The translations under genes and the position numbers were made by a program. The notes beneath the pieces are model-generated. The model did not search any database and was not told the DNA's origin. It saw only the letters and a program-made list of their open reading frames with translations. A stretch of 64,000 nt of DNA. Source: Apus apus (lineage: Eukaryota > Chordata > Aves > Apodiformes > Apodidae). This document shows, piece after piece, positions 22,001 through 33,026 of this stretch; position 1 is the first letter of the stretch, and the number at the start of each line of letters is the position of its first letter. The stretch is taken from contig NC_067294.1 of assembly GCF_020740795.1 (NCBI RefSeq), positions 1,426,001 to 1,490,000 on the forward strand. Direction: 5' to 3'.

Positions 22001-25000
22001 TTCTACCTCATCATAGTACAATTGCTTGTGAAAGTGTCCTGCAACTTGGTTGAGTTCACCTTTTTCTCTGAAACTGAGAACATTTAGGGCTGTGTATGAG
22101 CAGTAAGGAGCCTTTATCTGGCTCATCTTGTTGTATGCTGGTCTCTGTGTAGCACTTTCAGAAAGCTTCTTACTCAGACTAATTAGGGAGAGACTTTTTC
22201 ACCACAGATCCAGAAATAAGTGCTTATTATCTGCTTAAGTTTAGCAGATGGGAACCAAGGCATTGTTTGCTGTAGTGCTGAAGTTCTTACCTTGTCACAA
22301 AACTAATTATAGTCTCTTGTGAGCATGAACAAACACACATCATGTTCACAAATACAATGCATTTTGTCTGGCTGACAGAGGTCTCATATAGAGATACAGA
22401 TATATAGATATAAATAAAGCTGAATGCCATGAAGACTAGAGGGGAGGGAAGCCTTTTATTGAACAACTTTCTTGAGCATTTTTTGACCATATACATTATG
22501 TCACTGTGAGAACAGTCCCTTGGCAGTCGATGGCTTCTTTTAGTTTCTAGGCACCTGAATTCTGTTTGTTTTTTTTTTAATGTCTGGAGAAGAGCAAAAG
22601 AAAATTAAAGATTCACTTGTAGTGAATAAAAGGAGATTTAGGACTTGTAGGAGACTTGTGGATCTGAGGAGGTGCACACAGGCTGGGCTCTCTCTCCAGA
22701 TAATCCCCAAGGATTTCTGTGTTCACCTGCCTGAGGCACTTGGGATTATAATGAAGGTTGACTCAAGACTTGCAGAGTGACTTCCAGGAGTTGCAGCCCC
22801 ACAGTTTGTTTCGGAATCATGGGGGTTTGGGACCAACCCTTCAGGCCAGTAGGTTTGACAGTTTGCTCTGGCTTCTTCCAGTGTAACCTTCTATGAAGTG
22901 TACCTGGTTTGCTGGAATAGTATTTACACTGTAAAGACAATTGAAAAGTCACAGCAAACCAAGTGCTTGAAAATCCGTGGGTGGTCACTGTTGTGTAGAT
23001 CAGAAAGTTTCTGTTTTTTTATAAGGCTGTTCTGAATTTCCCTAGTCTCTGCATTTTTATAGTAGTGCATTCTTAAACTGTCTGTGTGCTGACATTGCAG
23101 CAGGTAACCCCCTGAGGAGGGCAGTGAAGGAGGGGTGTGATAGGGATGGTAACTGACATTTGAGTGTGTAACTCTTGATAGCTTGGCTCTTGTAGCTGTA
23201 GGTCAAGGCAATCTTCTGTTTTCCTTCATTTGGCCTAATCTACAGAGTTAGAACAGCTGAGTTTCCAGCTCAGACTCCTCTTTAGGCAGTGTTCCTACAA
23301 GTGTTCATATTTTCTATTTTGAGGGTGTTATGTTATAGTGTTGGTTAGATAGTGCTCCTCCTTTCTAGCAACTGCTGACAACTGGTTAATGTTAAAATGG
23401 GATTTGAAAAACTGAAATGTGCTCAGCTTGGAACTGGTATCTAATTAAATTATTTTTTCTTAAATGCAAGTGTTGAATCTGAACTTGGAAAAAATAGTGT
23501 GATACAGAACCTGTTTTATTTGACTGACTTGTTTTCCTACCTCTTCCAAAGGCAAGAAGAAAGTTTCCCCTGATAAGATGATAGAGATGCAAGCAAAGAT
23601 TGAAGAGGAGAGAAAAGCTCTTGAAACTAAGCTTGATATGGAAGAAGAAGAAAGAAATAAAGCCAGAGCTGAACTGGAGAAGAGAGAAAAAGACTTGCTT
23701 AAAGCTCAGTGAGTACACTGCTCTGGACAGTTTGTGTAGTCATCTTGGTTTTTGGGTGCAGGGGCTCTCAGCTCTCAACCTGAAAAGCTGCTGAGGTCCC
23801 ACTGGCCCATGTGACAGGACAGTCCTGCTGGCAGAGGCTGTTCCAGCAGCAGCCAGTGTTCCTGGTTGGCATCTCATCTGCCCTTTTTCTGTTCATTTCA
23901 TACATTTCTGCAGCTGCCCTTGGGCATCACTGTGCTGGCAAGGCCCTGGGGAGGGCATGCCTGGGGGGCCTGATAACATCATTGGTACCTCACAGCCCCT
24001 TGCAGGGGGGACCTGCAGCAGGAGAGACTTCCCTGCTGACCTGGTTTGGCTTGTGAGAAAGGGATGGGAGCTGGAGCTCAGGGAACTCCCTGCATTCACT
24101 AGCACTGCCTCACCCCCACTTAAACCCTTGGCAGCAGGACAAGTTTTTCCAGCCCTGTGAATGCTGTCTGGGCTGTCAAACTGAGCTGGACCTGCTGCCT
24201 TGTGGGCACTGCAGGATAGGAAGTTTGTCACTTACCTGTCTCTAGACAAGAGCACCAGTCCCTCTTGGAGAAACTGTCTGCGCTGGAGAAGAAGGTGATT
24301 GTCGGAGGAGTGGATCTGCTGGCAAAAGCAGAGGAGCAAGAGAAGCTTCTAGAAGAATCAAACATGGAACTGGAAGAACGGAGGAAGAGAGCAGAGCAGC
24401 TTCGCAAGGAGCTGGAGGAGAAGGAGGTGGGGTTGTGTGCTCTGGTGTCTGAGAACAGCAGTGGCAGGACACACCAGGCTGTGTGCCTTGGCCTGGCTCA
24501 CCTGGGTGAAACGTGGCAGGAGCTGATCACCTCAGAGGCCACCATGCCTTCACTTGAGGCTGAGCCTCTCCCTGCCCAAGCAGATGCTTGGTTTTGTTCA
24601 AGTAGCTTCTCCTCCTGTTCATACCATTGCAGATTGTTTCTTTTCTTACGTTAATGTGTGGATGTCTGTGCTAAATGTTGCACACAGCAAGAACGCTTGG
24701 ACATCGAGGAGAAGTACACCAGCCTCCAGGAGGAAGCACAGGGGAAAACCAAAAAGCTGAAGAAAGTTTGGACCATGCTTATGGCTGCAAAATCAGAGGT
24801 TAGTGTCTGAAGTCCTTAGCCTGTGTTTATGTGAGGGACTATAGCTGGGAAGGGTAAGACATTGGCTTTGGAATACTGGAAAAAGTACCTTATGTTTAGA
24901 AAAGTCTTTCTGTCTGTGTGGCTCATGTAATTAAAAAAGACCTCATTAATTTTGGTGTCAGAGCTGCAGAGGAGCGTGTTGGAGAGCTGCTCCCCAAGTC

Positions 25001-28000
25001 AGGCTGGGAGGGTGTATGTGTGAGATGCTGAGATACTCAGAACTTCAAGGAAAAAAAAAATTATTTCTGAAACAGAAGTGGTTTGCAGCAGCACAACTGC
25101 TGCTCTGCTCTTGGCTGGCTGTCCCTTCTGCCCTCCTTGTCCTTCCTCAGTCTCACTGGCTCAGGGTGTCCTCTGGCTGGTATCTAGAGTCCATGCTTCG
25201 TGAGAAGTGCATTTTGTCTGTGGGATCAGAGATTTTCCTTGACATCTTGCCAGGGATATAACTTGTCTGCACCCTCTTCATCTGCTCTTAGCTGGTGCAG
25301 AGCTTGGATTGGCAGGAGGCCAGTTTCATTTTTATGAAGCAGAACTTCATGATATTTTCAGCTGTCTCTGAGCTGGAACGTTTCAGAGGGTTTATTCTCT
25401 CAGAGATAGATATCCTGGTACTTTTAGTCAACACTTGCTTTCCTTTTCCAAAAACCTTGTCTAGACTGTTCTTGTTTAGGCTGTTACCATGCCTTGAGCT
25501 AGCTCTGACACCTCTCAAATGCCTGCTTTGTCTGCAGATGGCAGATCTGCAGCAGGAGCATCAGAGGGAGATTGAAGGATTGCTGGAGAATATTCGACAG
25601 CTGAGCAGGGAGCTCCGTCTCCAGATGCTCATCATAGACAACTTCATTCCTCAGGACTACCAGGTAAACACCAAGGACCCAAGCCTGTGCTGTGGGCATG
25701 TGCTGAGCTCTCCTGCTTTTATGCTGTCCAGCAAATGGGATGAGTTGGCTTCTCTTCAGGAGGTAACCCCCGGGGAACTGACAGACACTTGTCTGCTCAT
25801 TCGGAGCCCAGATGGGTGGGTGTGCTTTGCTGGGAGCCTTTGCTGTGGCTCAGCTGGGGGGTGCAGCTGGGTTGCCCTTATATGTTGGTGCCATTATCTG
25901 GGTTGTCAGAACCAGATGATGTTCAAGGAAGAAAAGATGCTTTTGTCAAGTGACTCTTGTAACATCTGAACTTCTGCTGTATGTTCAGTTGTAAGAGATC
26001 AGAGTCAGTGGGTGCATTTGGCTCCAAAGCCAGCACAGGGAGGTGAATAACAAATGCAGCTTGGCTTTGTTTTGTTTCTCAGGGAGGTTGTTAATTTTGG
26101 CTCCAGTTCCATGGCTGTGAAATCTGTTTCAGGGAAGCAGTGTGTACTGTGGGGGGGGTTGTAAGCAGAGTACTAATCTCAGTTCTCTTACAGCATAATT
26201 TCCTGATGGTTAAAAAAGAACAAGATCACATTCACCATGTGTTTAATTGGTGTCTTTACTGTGTGCCCATGCTCTGGGTCTGTTCCAAACCTCTTTTTTT
26301 CCACTGGGCTTGGAGCTGTGCTAGCAAATATCTGCTAGTCATGCCAAGTAGTAAGACTGAGCTTGAAACTCTACACTTCTTGTTTTCTTTGTGGCCCTGA
26401 TATTTATGATGAGCTAAAACATGGTGTGCTATATAGCGGAAAATATAAAAGCTATTTCCCTTAATCTTTCATTGTTTTCTGTCCTACAGTGTGTGTTTGT
26501 TGCTGTCCTGATGGCACTGGCATACTGGGAAACCCATTCTTTAGTGGGAGCCCCACTGCATGCAGTTTGGGGGTGATGTTTTTCTCTTCTCTAGCCTTCA
26601 GAGTGTAAACAGGGGTTTTGAACATGATCTGGCTTGATAAAATCACTTTGGAATAGTCAAGACTGTGCTTGAGCAGCTTGTCCAGGCTTTTAGGGATGTA
26701 TGTTCTGGAAAATGCACCTGGAGGGTAGACTGTGCAAGCCTAACAATTGCTGTTCTAATTTCTTTCTAGGAAATGATTGAAAACTATGTCCACTGGAATG
26801 AAGACATAGGAGAATGGCAGCTGGTAAGCTAGCCTGCTGGCTCGTGTACAAGCTGATGTCAGCACAAGCTCCTGAGGAGTTTAATGGAGCCCAGAAGTTA
26901 ATTGATGAAGCTGTGGACAGTTTTACTGTGCACAGTAGACTTTAGTGACAGACTTTTCTTTCAGAAATGTGTTGCATACACGGGAAACAACATGAGGAAG
27001 CAGACACCTGTCTTGGATAAAAAGGAAAAAGATGTGAGTGACTCTCTGTGCATGAGTGGGGCTGCACGGTCCAGTTTTCTTTTGAAGAGATGAGTCTTCC
27101 TAGTGTTAGAGAAGCACTGTTGATCCTGTGTATTCATAGAATGGTTTGGGTTGGAGGAGACCTTAAAGATCATCCAGTTCCAACCCCCCTGCATGAGCAG
27201 GGACACCTCCCACCAGCCCAGGCTGCTCCAAGCCCCATCCAACCTGCCCTTCAACACTGCCAGGGATGGGGCAGCCACAGCTTCCCTGGGCAACCTGGGC
27301 CAGGGTCTCACCCTTAAGAATTTCTTCCTTATGTCTAACCTAAATCTCCTCTCTTCCAGTTTTAATCCATTCCCCTTTGTCCTCTCACTACAAGGCCTTG
27401 TAAAAAGCCCCTCCCCAGCTTTCCTGTAGCCCCTTGAGGTACTGGAAGGTTGCTATGAGGTCTTCCTGGAGCCTTCTCTAATCAGATAAAATGATTCTCA
27501 TATAGAATGACTCTGATGTTTTTGGGTTTTGTTGTTTTTTGTTGGAATTTTTTTAGCCCTTTGAAGTGGACCTTTCCCATGTTTACTTGGCTTACACTGA
27601 AGAAAGCTTGAGGCAATCTCTGATGAAGCTGGAGAGGCCAAGAACTTCAAAAGGAAGATCCAGGCCCAAGACGGGTAGAAGGTGAAGAGCTTTGGAGTAT
27701 TTATATGTCATGGGGGATTCACCCAGGGGAGTGTCAGTCAGGCTTACTGTCAGTCTTCAAACATTTGCTTAACGAGAAGGCAAAATACTAAAATGTTGCA
27801 TGGCATCAAGTTTACTGGTGCCATGTGTGACAGAACCAAGCTGAAATCTCTTTAATACAGTGAAATCTTTTCCAGAAAGACTTGTCTGGGGGGTTTTGTG
27901 ATGCCCTTTTGCTGCATTCCTGCAGCTTCTTGCTCTGTTTCCTTGAGTTCTGTGCTTCAGTTCAACACCTGACACTGACAGTGCACACACTGACTGCAAA

Positions 28001-28236
28001 GTCCTGAGCTCTTGGGAGATTTCAGCATGGGTTTCCTTGGTTAGTTTTGGTTGGTTTTGACAAATGCTTGTGAAAAGTAAGATTGTGTAGTTTTGATTTG
28101 AAATGTGGCTGGTCCCTGTCTTTCCTAGACAACATAATGATGTGTGTATGGTGTTATTTTCCCCTTTCCTTTCTGCTCTCCAAACAGAAAACGTTCAGCA
28201 AAGCCAGGAGCCGTCATTGACTCTCTGCTGCAGTAG
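10007..28236 (+). CDS. KIF3A: KIF3A, kinesin-II motor subunit (complete, 17 constitutive coding exons)
   Basis: KIF3A pairs with KIF3B or KIF3C plus KAP3 to form kinesin-II, the plus-end motor for anterograde intraflagellar transport and axonal cargo. Coding exons: 10007-10012, 11770-12052, 13323-13467, 13668-13752, 14196-14301, 15046-15185, 16043-16240, 17216-17390, 18302-18403, 23552-23708, 24246-24426, 24688-24798, 25538-25663, 26770-26823, 26965-27033, 27557-27681, 28188-28236. They total 2112 nt (703 aa), close to the 699 I recall for human. The first exon codes only Met-Pro. The motor domain spans about residues 14-345. The P-loop GQTGTGKT is at 13340-13363, switch I NEHSSRSH is in exon 6, and switch II DLAGSER is split across the exon 6/7 junction. 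A charged acidic/basic hinge follows (exon 9), then coiled coil (exons 10-13) and a basic tail ending IDSLLQ. All junctions keep phase. CR1 copies sit in introns 1, 7, 8 and 15. Confidence 0.97.
10081..10110 (+). repeat. Poly-G / GGGGA tract in KIF3A intron 1
   Basis: An 11-G run followed by short G4 runs separated by single A residues, starting about 70 bases inside intron 1. It fits the pattern of a potential G-quadruplex. Confidence 0.8.
10348..10672 (+). repeat. G-rich minisatellite, 18-19 bp units, KIF3A intron 1
   Basis: Three 19-base units built on GCTGGGACAGCAGAGCCAG lead into about fifteen 18-base units built on GGCTGGGGCAGCAGGGAG, with a subset of units carrying ACGG in place of CTGG. 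Because 18 is a multiple of three, all frames stay open across it and give long artefactual open frames on both strands. These are not genes. Confidence 0.95.
11015..11330 (+). mobile_element. CR1 LINE 3' fragment, KIF3A intron 1
   Basis: Sense-strand CR1 3' region (blocks such as 'gggctaaatgacctttagag') ending in the characteristic tip 'ctgtgattctag'. It is 5'-truncated, with no coding capacity left. Confidence 0.9.
16519..17155 (-). mobile_element. CR1 LINE 3' fragment, KIF3A intron 7
   Basis: Starts with 'atcatagaatggtttggg', the reverse complement of the CR1 3' tip, and runs about 630 bases. Its last recognisable blocks ('gtgctggctcaccttgagc' and a 'cagcacccccagg' segment) stop about 60 bases before the exon 8 acceptor. 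Confidence 0.9.
17590..17957 (+). mobile_element. CR1 LINE 3' fragment, KIF3A intron 8
   Basis: Sense-oriented CR1 segment, from 'gacatggagctcctggag' to the block 'ccctggcagtgttcaag'; the last part of the 3' end is missing. It is inverted relative to the copy in intron 7. Confidence 0.9.
19255..19354. repeat. Exact 50-bp tandem duplication, KIF3A intron 9
   Basis: Positions 19255-19304 and 19305-19354 are identical as read. The unit has no similarity to CR1. Confidence 0.95.
20048..20119 (+). CDS. KIF3A: KIF3A cassette exon, 72 nt (alternative)
   Basis: An acceptor ending TTTTCCAG and a strong GTGAGT donor bound 72 bases in the same phase as the exon 9/10 junction, so inclusion adds 24 residues without a frameshift. 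The peptide is a serine run followed by [16 protein letters not shown]. It resembles an insert I recall from a longer mammalian KIF3A isoform. It falls in the flexible charged hinge after the motor domain, between residues encoded by exons 9 and 10. The usual transcript probably skips it. Confidence 0.75.
21977..21985 (+). CDS. KIF3A: KIF3A 9-nt microexon (candidate)
   Basis: The nine bases ATCAAGCAG lie between a pyrimidine-rich acceptor ending CCAAG and a GTTGGT donor, in the phase of the exon 9/10 junction. After the 72-nt exon they read N-Q-A and restore a glycine before KKKVS, giving the NQAGKKK string I recall in a longer mammalian isoform. Inclusion adds 3 residues; with the 72-nt exon the total is 27. 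My recollection of human isoforms of 699, 702 and 726 residues shows the same steps of 3 and 27. Confidence 0.6.
27134..27480 (-). mobile_element. CR1 LINE 3' fragment, KIF3A intron 15
   Basis: Begins 'attcatagaatggtttggg' (reverse complement of the CR1 3' tip) and continues for about 345 bases of typical CR1 3' sequence. Confidence 0.9.
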
Positions 28237-31200
28237 GTGTGACCTGTGCAGAATTGCCCTAAAAATCAGTGAGTCTGTAAGATTTGGCCAGAATCTGGAA
28301 TTCAAGAGATGACACAGTTTGATATGGCTATAAAATCCATGCCGTGCTGGTATGGAGTTTTATTTTACAACAATGTATTTTTCCTTAGTTGCCTGTATTT
28401 TGTATGTTATATTAACATAATATTAAACTGGTATATATGATGGTTGTGAAATTCCATGTGTTAAACATGTTGTGCAGGGAAGTTGTTGCTGGCAATCCGT
28501 GTTGAAATGTATAGAAAACAAGGGTTCTGTGTGTGTTTTAAGTGCTAGGCATGTTAGGTCAAAATGATTGAAATCCTAAAGTTGAAGGCTGGTCAGTCTG
28601 GTTTCTGCCCTGCCCTGCACACAGCTGGCAGCTCTCACTGCTCTCCCCTGCTGCACTGCTGGCTGTGAGTGTGCTCACTGCAAACCTGGAAGAGCATCAG
28701 ACCCTTTTATTTGAATATTCCTCACTCTGGCTGTTTAACCTGTCGTGTACCAAATACACAGTCCTCTTCCCTCCATTTGCTGTCTTGCTGTACAGAGAAA
28801 GCAGCTGGGTTGGGGAAATGTGAGCTGCAAAAGTCTGAGGCTGCTGGGAAGGGACCGTGCTGGGTTGAGGTGCATCAGGCCTCAGTGTGCCCATGTAGTG
28901 CTGCTAGTTTTGTTTGCTTGGGACCTGCTGGCACTGTGGAGAGGGAGGCTTTTGATGCAAAGGCAAAAGTTTGTTTTTCCCCCTCCTTTTAAGGCTGTGC
29001 TGCAGCATTGCTTTGGCTGCTTTTTGTGCTTTTGAGCTGGAATTTTTAAAATGTAGGAATTGTTTTGTAATCTGAATAGCAGAGATTATTGAAAGGAGTG
29101 CCAGAACACTAAGACTTGGCTTCAGCCTTGGGTCTGGGAGCATTATGACCCTGTTTTCCCATCCCTGGCTGCAAGGGCACTGGAGCAGTGCTCTAAACTG
29201 AGGGTAAATTTGATTCTCCTATATTAAAACAGGCATAAATTGCCCAGTTTTCCCAGAACAGTAACATCCTCTGCAATGGCTGATGCTGTTGGTGTTGCTG
29301 GATCATCTTGGGTTTCTGGCTGTGCTCCAGGAGGAAAAAAATTCTGGTCTCTGATGATAACCATTGATTTATGGTGGCTACTCTTTTTCTTTGATATTTA
29401 TGCTGCTAATAGACACACATCACTTTAACACGTTGCTTTTGTGTCACAAAATGCATCTCCTTTGCACTCTGTGTGCTTTGTAATCCATGCTGGAGCACCT
29501 CAGCTCCTGTGCCAGGGGCTGGGAGCAGCTGCCACTTGATGTGACTTTCCTGCTACTGAGAGGTTTAAAAAGCTGTGGTTAGTAGCAGGAGAGGTGGAGT
29601 CTTTAAGTGTGACAGAAGAAGTAAGACAGCTCTTTAGGTGTCCTGAGTTCTTGCTGGTCGCCACGTTTGCAGTTCCCAGAGTGTTCTTGTGAAGCACTTA
29701 GAGTAAGTAGTTAAAGGTCTTGATGTCATGATGCTTAACTGGATGTACCTTGTGACTCTGTAGCAGGTCTGGAGTAGGATCTGTGCTGGTTAAAACTGGG
29801 CTTGTGAGGGCATCTTTTCCTTGTGAGATGCATTCAGTGCTGTTCTTAGTGAGCTGGAAGCTTTTCCCTGTTTTCACATGTGTTTTTCAATATCGTGACC
29901 TAGAAGAACATCCTGCCCTCTGTTTTTGGGGGAGGAGTGTCACTTAAGTTTATACAAGACACAGATACAAACACTGGCATTTGTTTCCTTTAGCCTAGCA
30001 GTTGGAGAGGTAAATACTCAAAATGTTTGTCCAATCTAAGCTGTGGTTGGTTTTGCTCCTGAAGAGCTCACCTGACATTGAGTGTGCTTGGATGGAGTTG
30101 GATTATCTCATGTTACATCCAACACAACAGCCTGAAAGTGGCTGAAATGCTGCTTTGTCCTAAGCTTCATCTCAGCTCTCAATCTGAGCAGACAGACTCA
30201 TGGTTTTGGCCTGTTCTTGTTCCACAACCAGGGAGAACTGTTTGTATTTCTCTTTTCTGTTCCTTCTTGCTGTGCCAAGGTTTGTTGAATGATCTGTTTT
30301 TAAGGGAGTTTCTCCTGAACTGTGCTTTCCAAAAGACATTGAAAATTCTTGCACCTGACAGACATCAGTGGCTTAAAGGTACCACTGTGAATGCTGACAC
30401 TGCAGATTAAATATTTAAACCTTAACTATAAAAGCATATGCTTTACTATTTAACTAATGTTACAGTCTTGCTGCTGAGAACAATAGTACACTATATATTT
30501 AACTGAGCCTTGGGGCAGAGAGAACATAAATAATAAATAATTGCTTGCACATCTTTGTAATTGGCAGATTGGAGGAGCAGGCTGCAGTCTCCTGTTACAG
30601 GGGCTTGGAGGACAAATTATCTGCTCTTATGAGAGGACTTAAAGTGGAATATTATCATTGTCATGAAGATCTGTCAGCTTGTCTTACCTTTTAACTGGTG
30701 TGTGTTGTTGAAGTTCTGGGAACTTGTAAGCCCAGGGAGTGTGATGTGCAGGTTTACCTGCCCTGTCTGTGGCCCTGGACAACCTGAGAATGTCTCGTGG
30801 GTCCATGACATGTTTCCATAAGGAAAGGGTTTGGTTTGTGTGGGGTTTTTCTTAAGAGCTTAGTGCAGCCATTCTCATCCCAGGTCAGTACATGCTCTAT
30901 AGTATTTATCAGAAGTCATATATTGTGTGTGCTCATCTTTGCATCCTGATGCCAGGAGGTTCCCCTCATTCCAGAATGAGGCTTTTGACACGTTGTTGTT
31001 TAATGTTGTGTGAATGGATTATTTCATATTTAACTTGTTCCTGATCCTTTCTTTAAGAGGAGGGGAAAATGGTCCTTAGTGCCTTCACAGGTGACACTGT
31101 CTGCACATGTCCAGCTTTCACCTTTCTCAACAGCCCTGCTTAGCCAGCCCTGTATATAGGAGAAACTGCTAGTCCATCTGTATCATTTGTCTTCCTATTT

Positions 31201-31335
31201 ATTGGTTTTCTGACTTGTTATTTCTTATTATTCTTTGTTCTGTGATTTAAACTTTATTAATTACACTGTAAATATCAGTATTTTGTCCCTGGAGCATGTT
31301 CATACCATGAAATAAAATTCTTGACTCCTACTTCT
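28237..31335 (+). other. KIF3A: KIF3A 3'UTR with proximal and distal polyA signals
   Basis: There is no further coding capacity. A proximal ATTAAA lies at 28422-28427, and a distal AATAAA at 31311-31316 ends a long AT-rich stretch. The last hundred bases look like a typical mammalian-style KIF3A 3' end, so the long form is favoured. No repeats are recognised inside. Confidence 0.55.
31311..31316 (+). terminator. KIF3A: KIF3A distal polyadenylation signal
   Basis: AATAAA followed about 20-30 bases later by T/GT-rich sequence. Confidence 0.55.
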
Positions 31336-32940
31336 ACCTCTGTGCATGTGTTTCAAATAACTTTACACATACAGCGTCTTTCTAACTCAGCTGGGTCAGA
31401 AGTGTGTCAGGAGGAGTAGCTTAAACAGTCTGTATCTCTGATGTTCAGCAGGTACTGCAGAGGTTAAAGTGAGCTTGGGGGCGTGTGGGGACCCCCACTG
31501 CCAAGCCCCAGGACAGGGGGCAACAAGCTCCTGTGGAGGAGGTGGACAGGGCAAAACAAGAGGAATCTTTGCAGCACTCTAGGATCAGGCTGGAATGTGG
31601 ATCACGAGGTGTGTCCCAAGGAGCTGGTGAGCCCCTTGTCCAAGCCCATCCTCTGCTGGGGCTGTTCTGAGCTTCCCTGGAGGAACAGGAGAGCCCAGCT
31701 GAGCCAGGGCTCTGTGAGATCAGCTGCTTGTTCACTGCAGTGCTTGGTGCTGCCTGTATTCACACGTGCTGGGTGGGGGTGGCAGCTGGTGGAGAGAAGG
31801 CTCCTCACTCTGTCCTTGTGCTACACAGCAAGCCTGGCTCGCCCTGTGTTCCTGCAGATGATGGGAGTTTACCTGCAGGGATTGGAAATCTTCAGCTCTG
31901 TTTCCTTTGCTGCATAAACTGTCTTGCTCTGCCAGGCATTTCCTCCTCTGGAAGCTGCCTCAGCCTGCCCCTGCAGCAGGGAACAGGTTGGTTGTGGTCT
32001 GCTCATGTTGAGCTCCCCTCAGCATGTGACTCAGTGGTGCAGGAACCAAACCCTGCCCAGTCCTGGGACTTTCCAAGGTGCTCTCCCATGCTGTGCCAGT
32101 TGCAAAATGGTAGACACCTAAATACCTGCACAGCTCCACTCCCCTGTAGCTGGAGAGGCTTTAACCACCAGGGAGGCTGGAGTCATCCCTTCAGAGGTGC
32201 AGTTTTGTCATTTCTTTCACTGCTGTTGCTGCTGGAGCCCCTTTACTCCCTACTGGGTTGTGAGGGGCATCTCCCTTTTCAGCTCTGGCACACACTTCAG
32301 AGTTGATGGCTTTCAGAAACAGGCCCTGTTTGTGACCTTGTGTTCTCCACTCTGGCTTCTCCTGAGCTTTTTCCTCTGCTTGGACCCACTTTCCTTGTGG
32401 TAGCACAATGCTTAATCCTATAGCAGAGCAAATTCTGTTTTGGCAGTTGTTACCAGCACCAACCACCCTTGTGTCAGTGCCCTCTGCACTCCCTTCCCTG
32501 TAGCCTCATGTATTTATTGAAATTTCTATGGTAAAATAACAAAGACAATTTCTGACTTCATGGTTCTAAAGCCCCTGTTCCATTTGGGAGCTTGTCCCTG
32601 CTCAGCTCTCTGGAGTCGGCACTGTCCCTCTGCATCCTGGTTTCCAGCCCAGTCACAAACTTGCCCCTTTCCAACAGTGTGGATAGAAAATCCCCATCCT
32701 TCCCTGCAGTGTCCAGCTGTTGCCAACAGCCTGGTCGCTGTTGCTTCTGGCCTGGCCTTGGTGCTGTGTCCCAGCCATGGCCACCTCTGGGACTTCTGGT
32801 GGTGGGACAGGGCTGAGCAGGTGCTGCCAGCTGTGCCCTGCAGCCCAGTGCCCCACACTGGCACCTCTGAGCTCTTCCATATGCTCCTCTGCTCTCCAGT
32901 TTCTGGCCAAGAAATGTTTATGCAATGTCAGCAAATTTAC
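31336..32940. other. Intergenic stretch between convergent KIF3A and IL4
   Basis: The 3' ends of KIF3A (+) and IL4 (-) face each other across this interval of about 1.6 kb. I see no exon, RNA gene or recognisable repeat in it. Confidence 0.5.
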
Positions 32941-32952
32941 TCAAAAAATACA

Positions 32953-32958
32953 TTTATT
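32953..32958 (-). terminator. IL4: IL4 polyadenylation signal
   Basis: AATAAA on the minus strand about 70 bases after the IL4 stop, in an AT-rich 3'UTR that also contains ATTTA-type pentamers. Confidence 0.6.
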
Positions 32959-33026
32959 TAAAGAATTATTATAAATAATATTTGACAAATACAGTGTTAC
33001 TATAGCTTAAAAAACAACAATTTTTT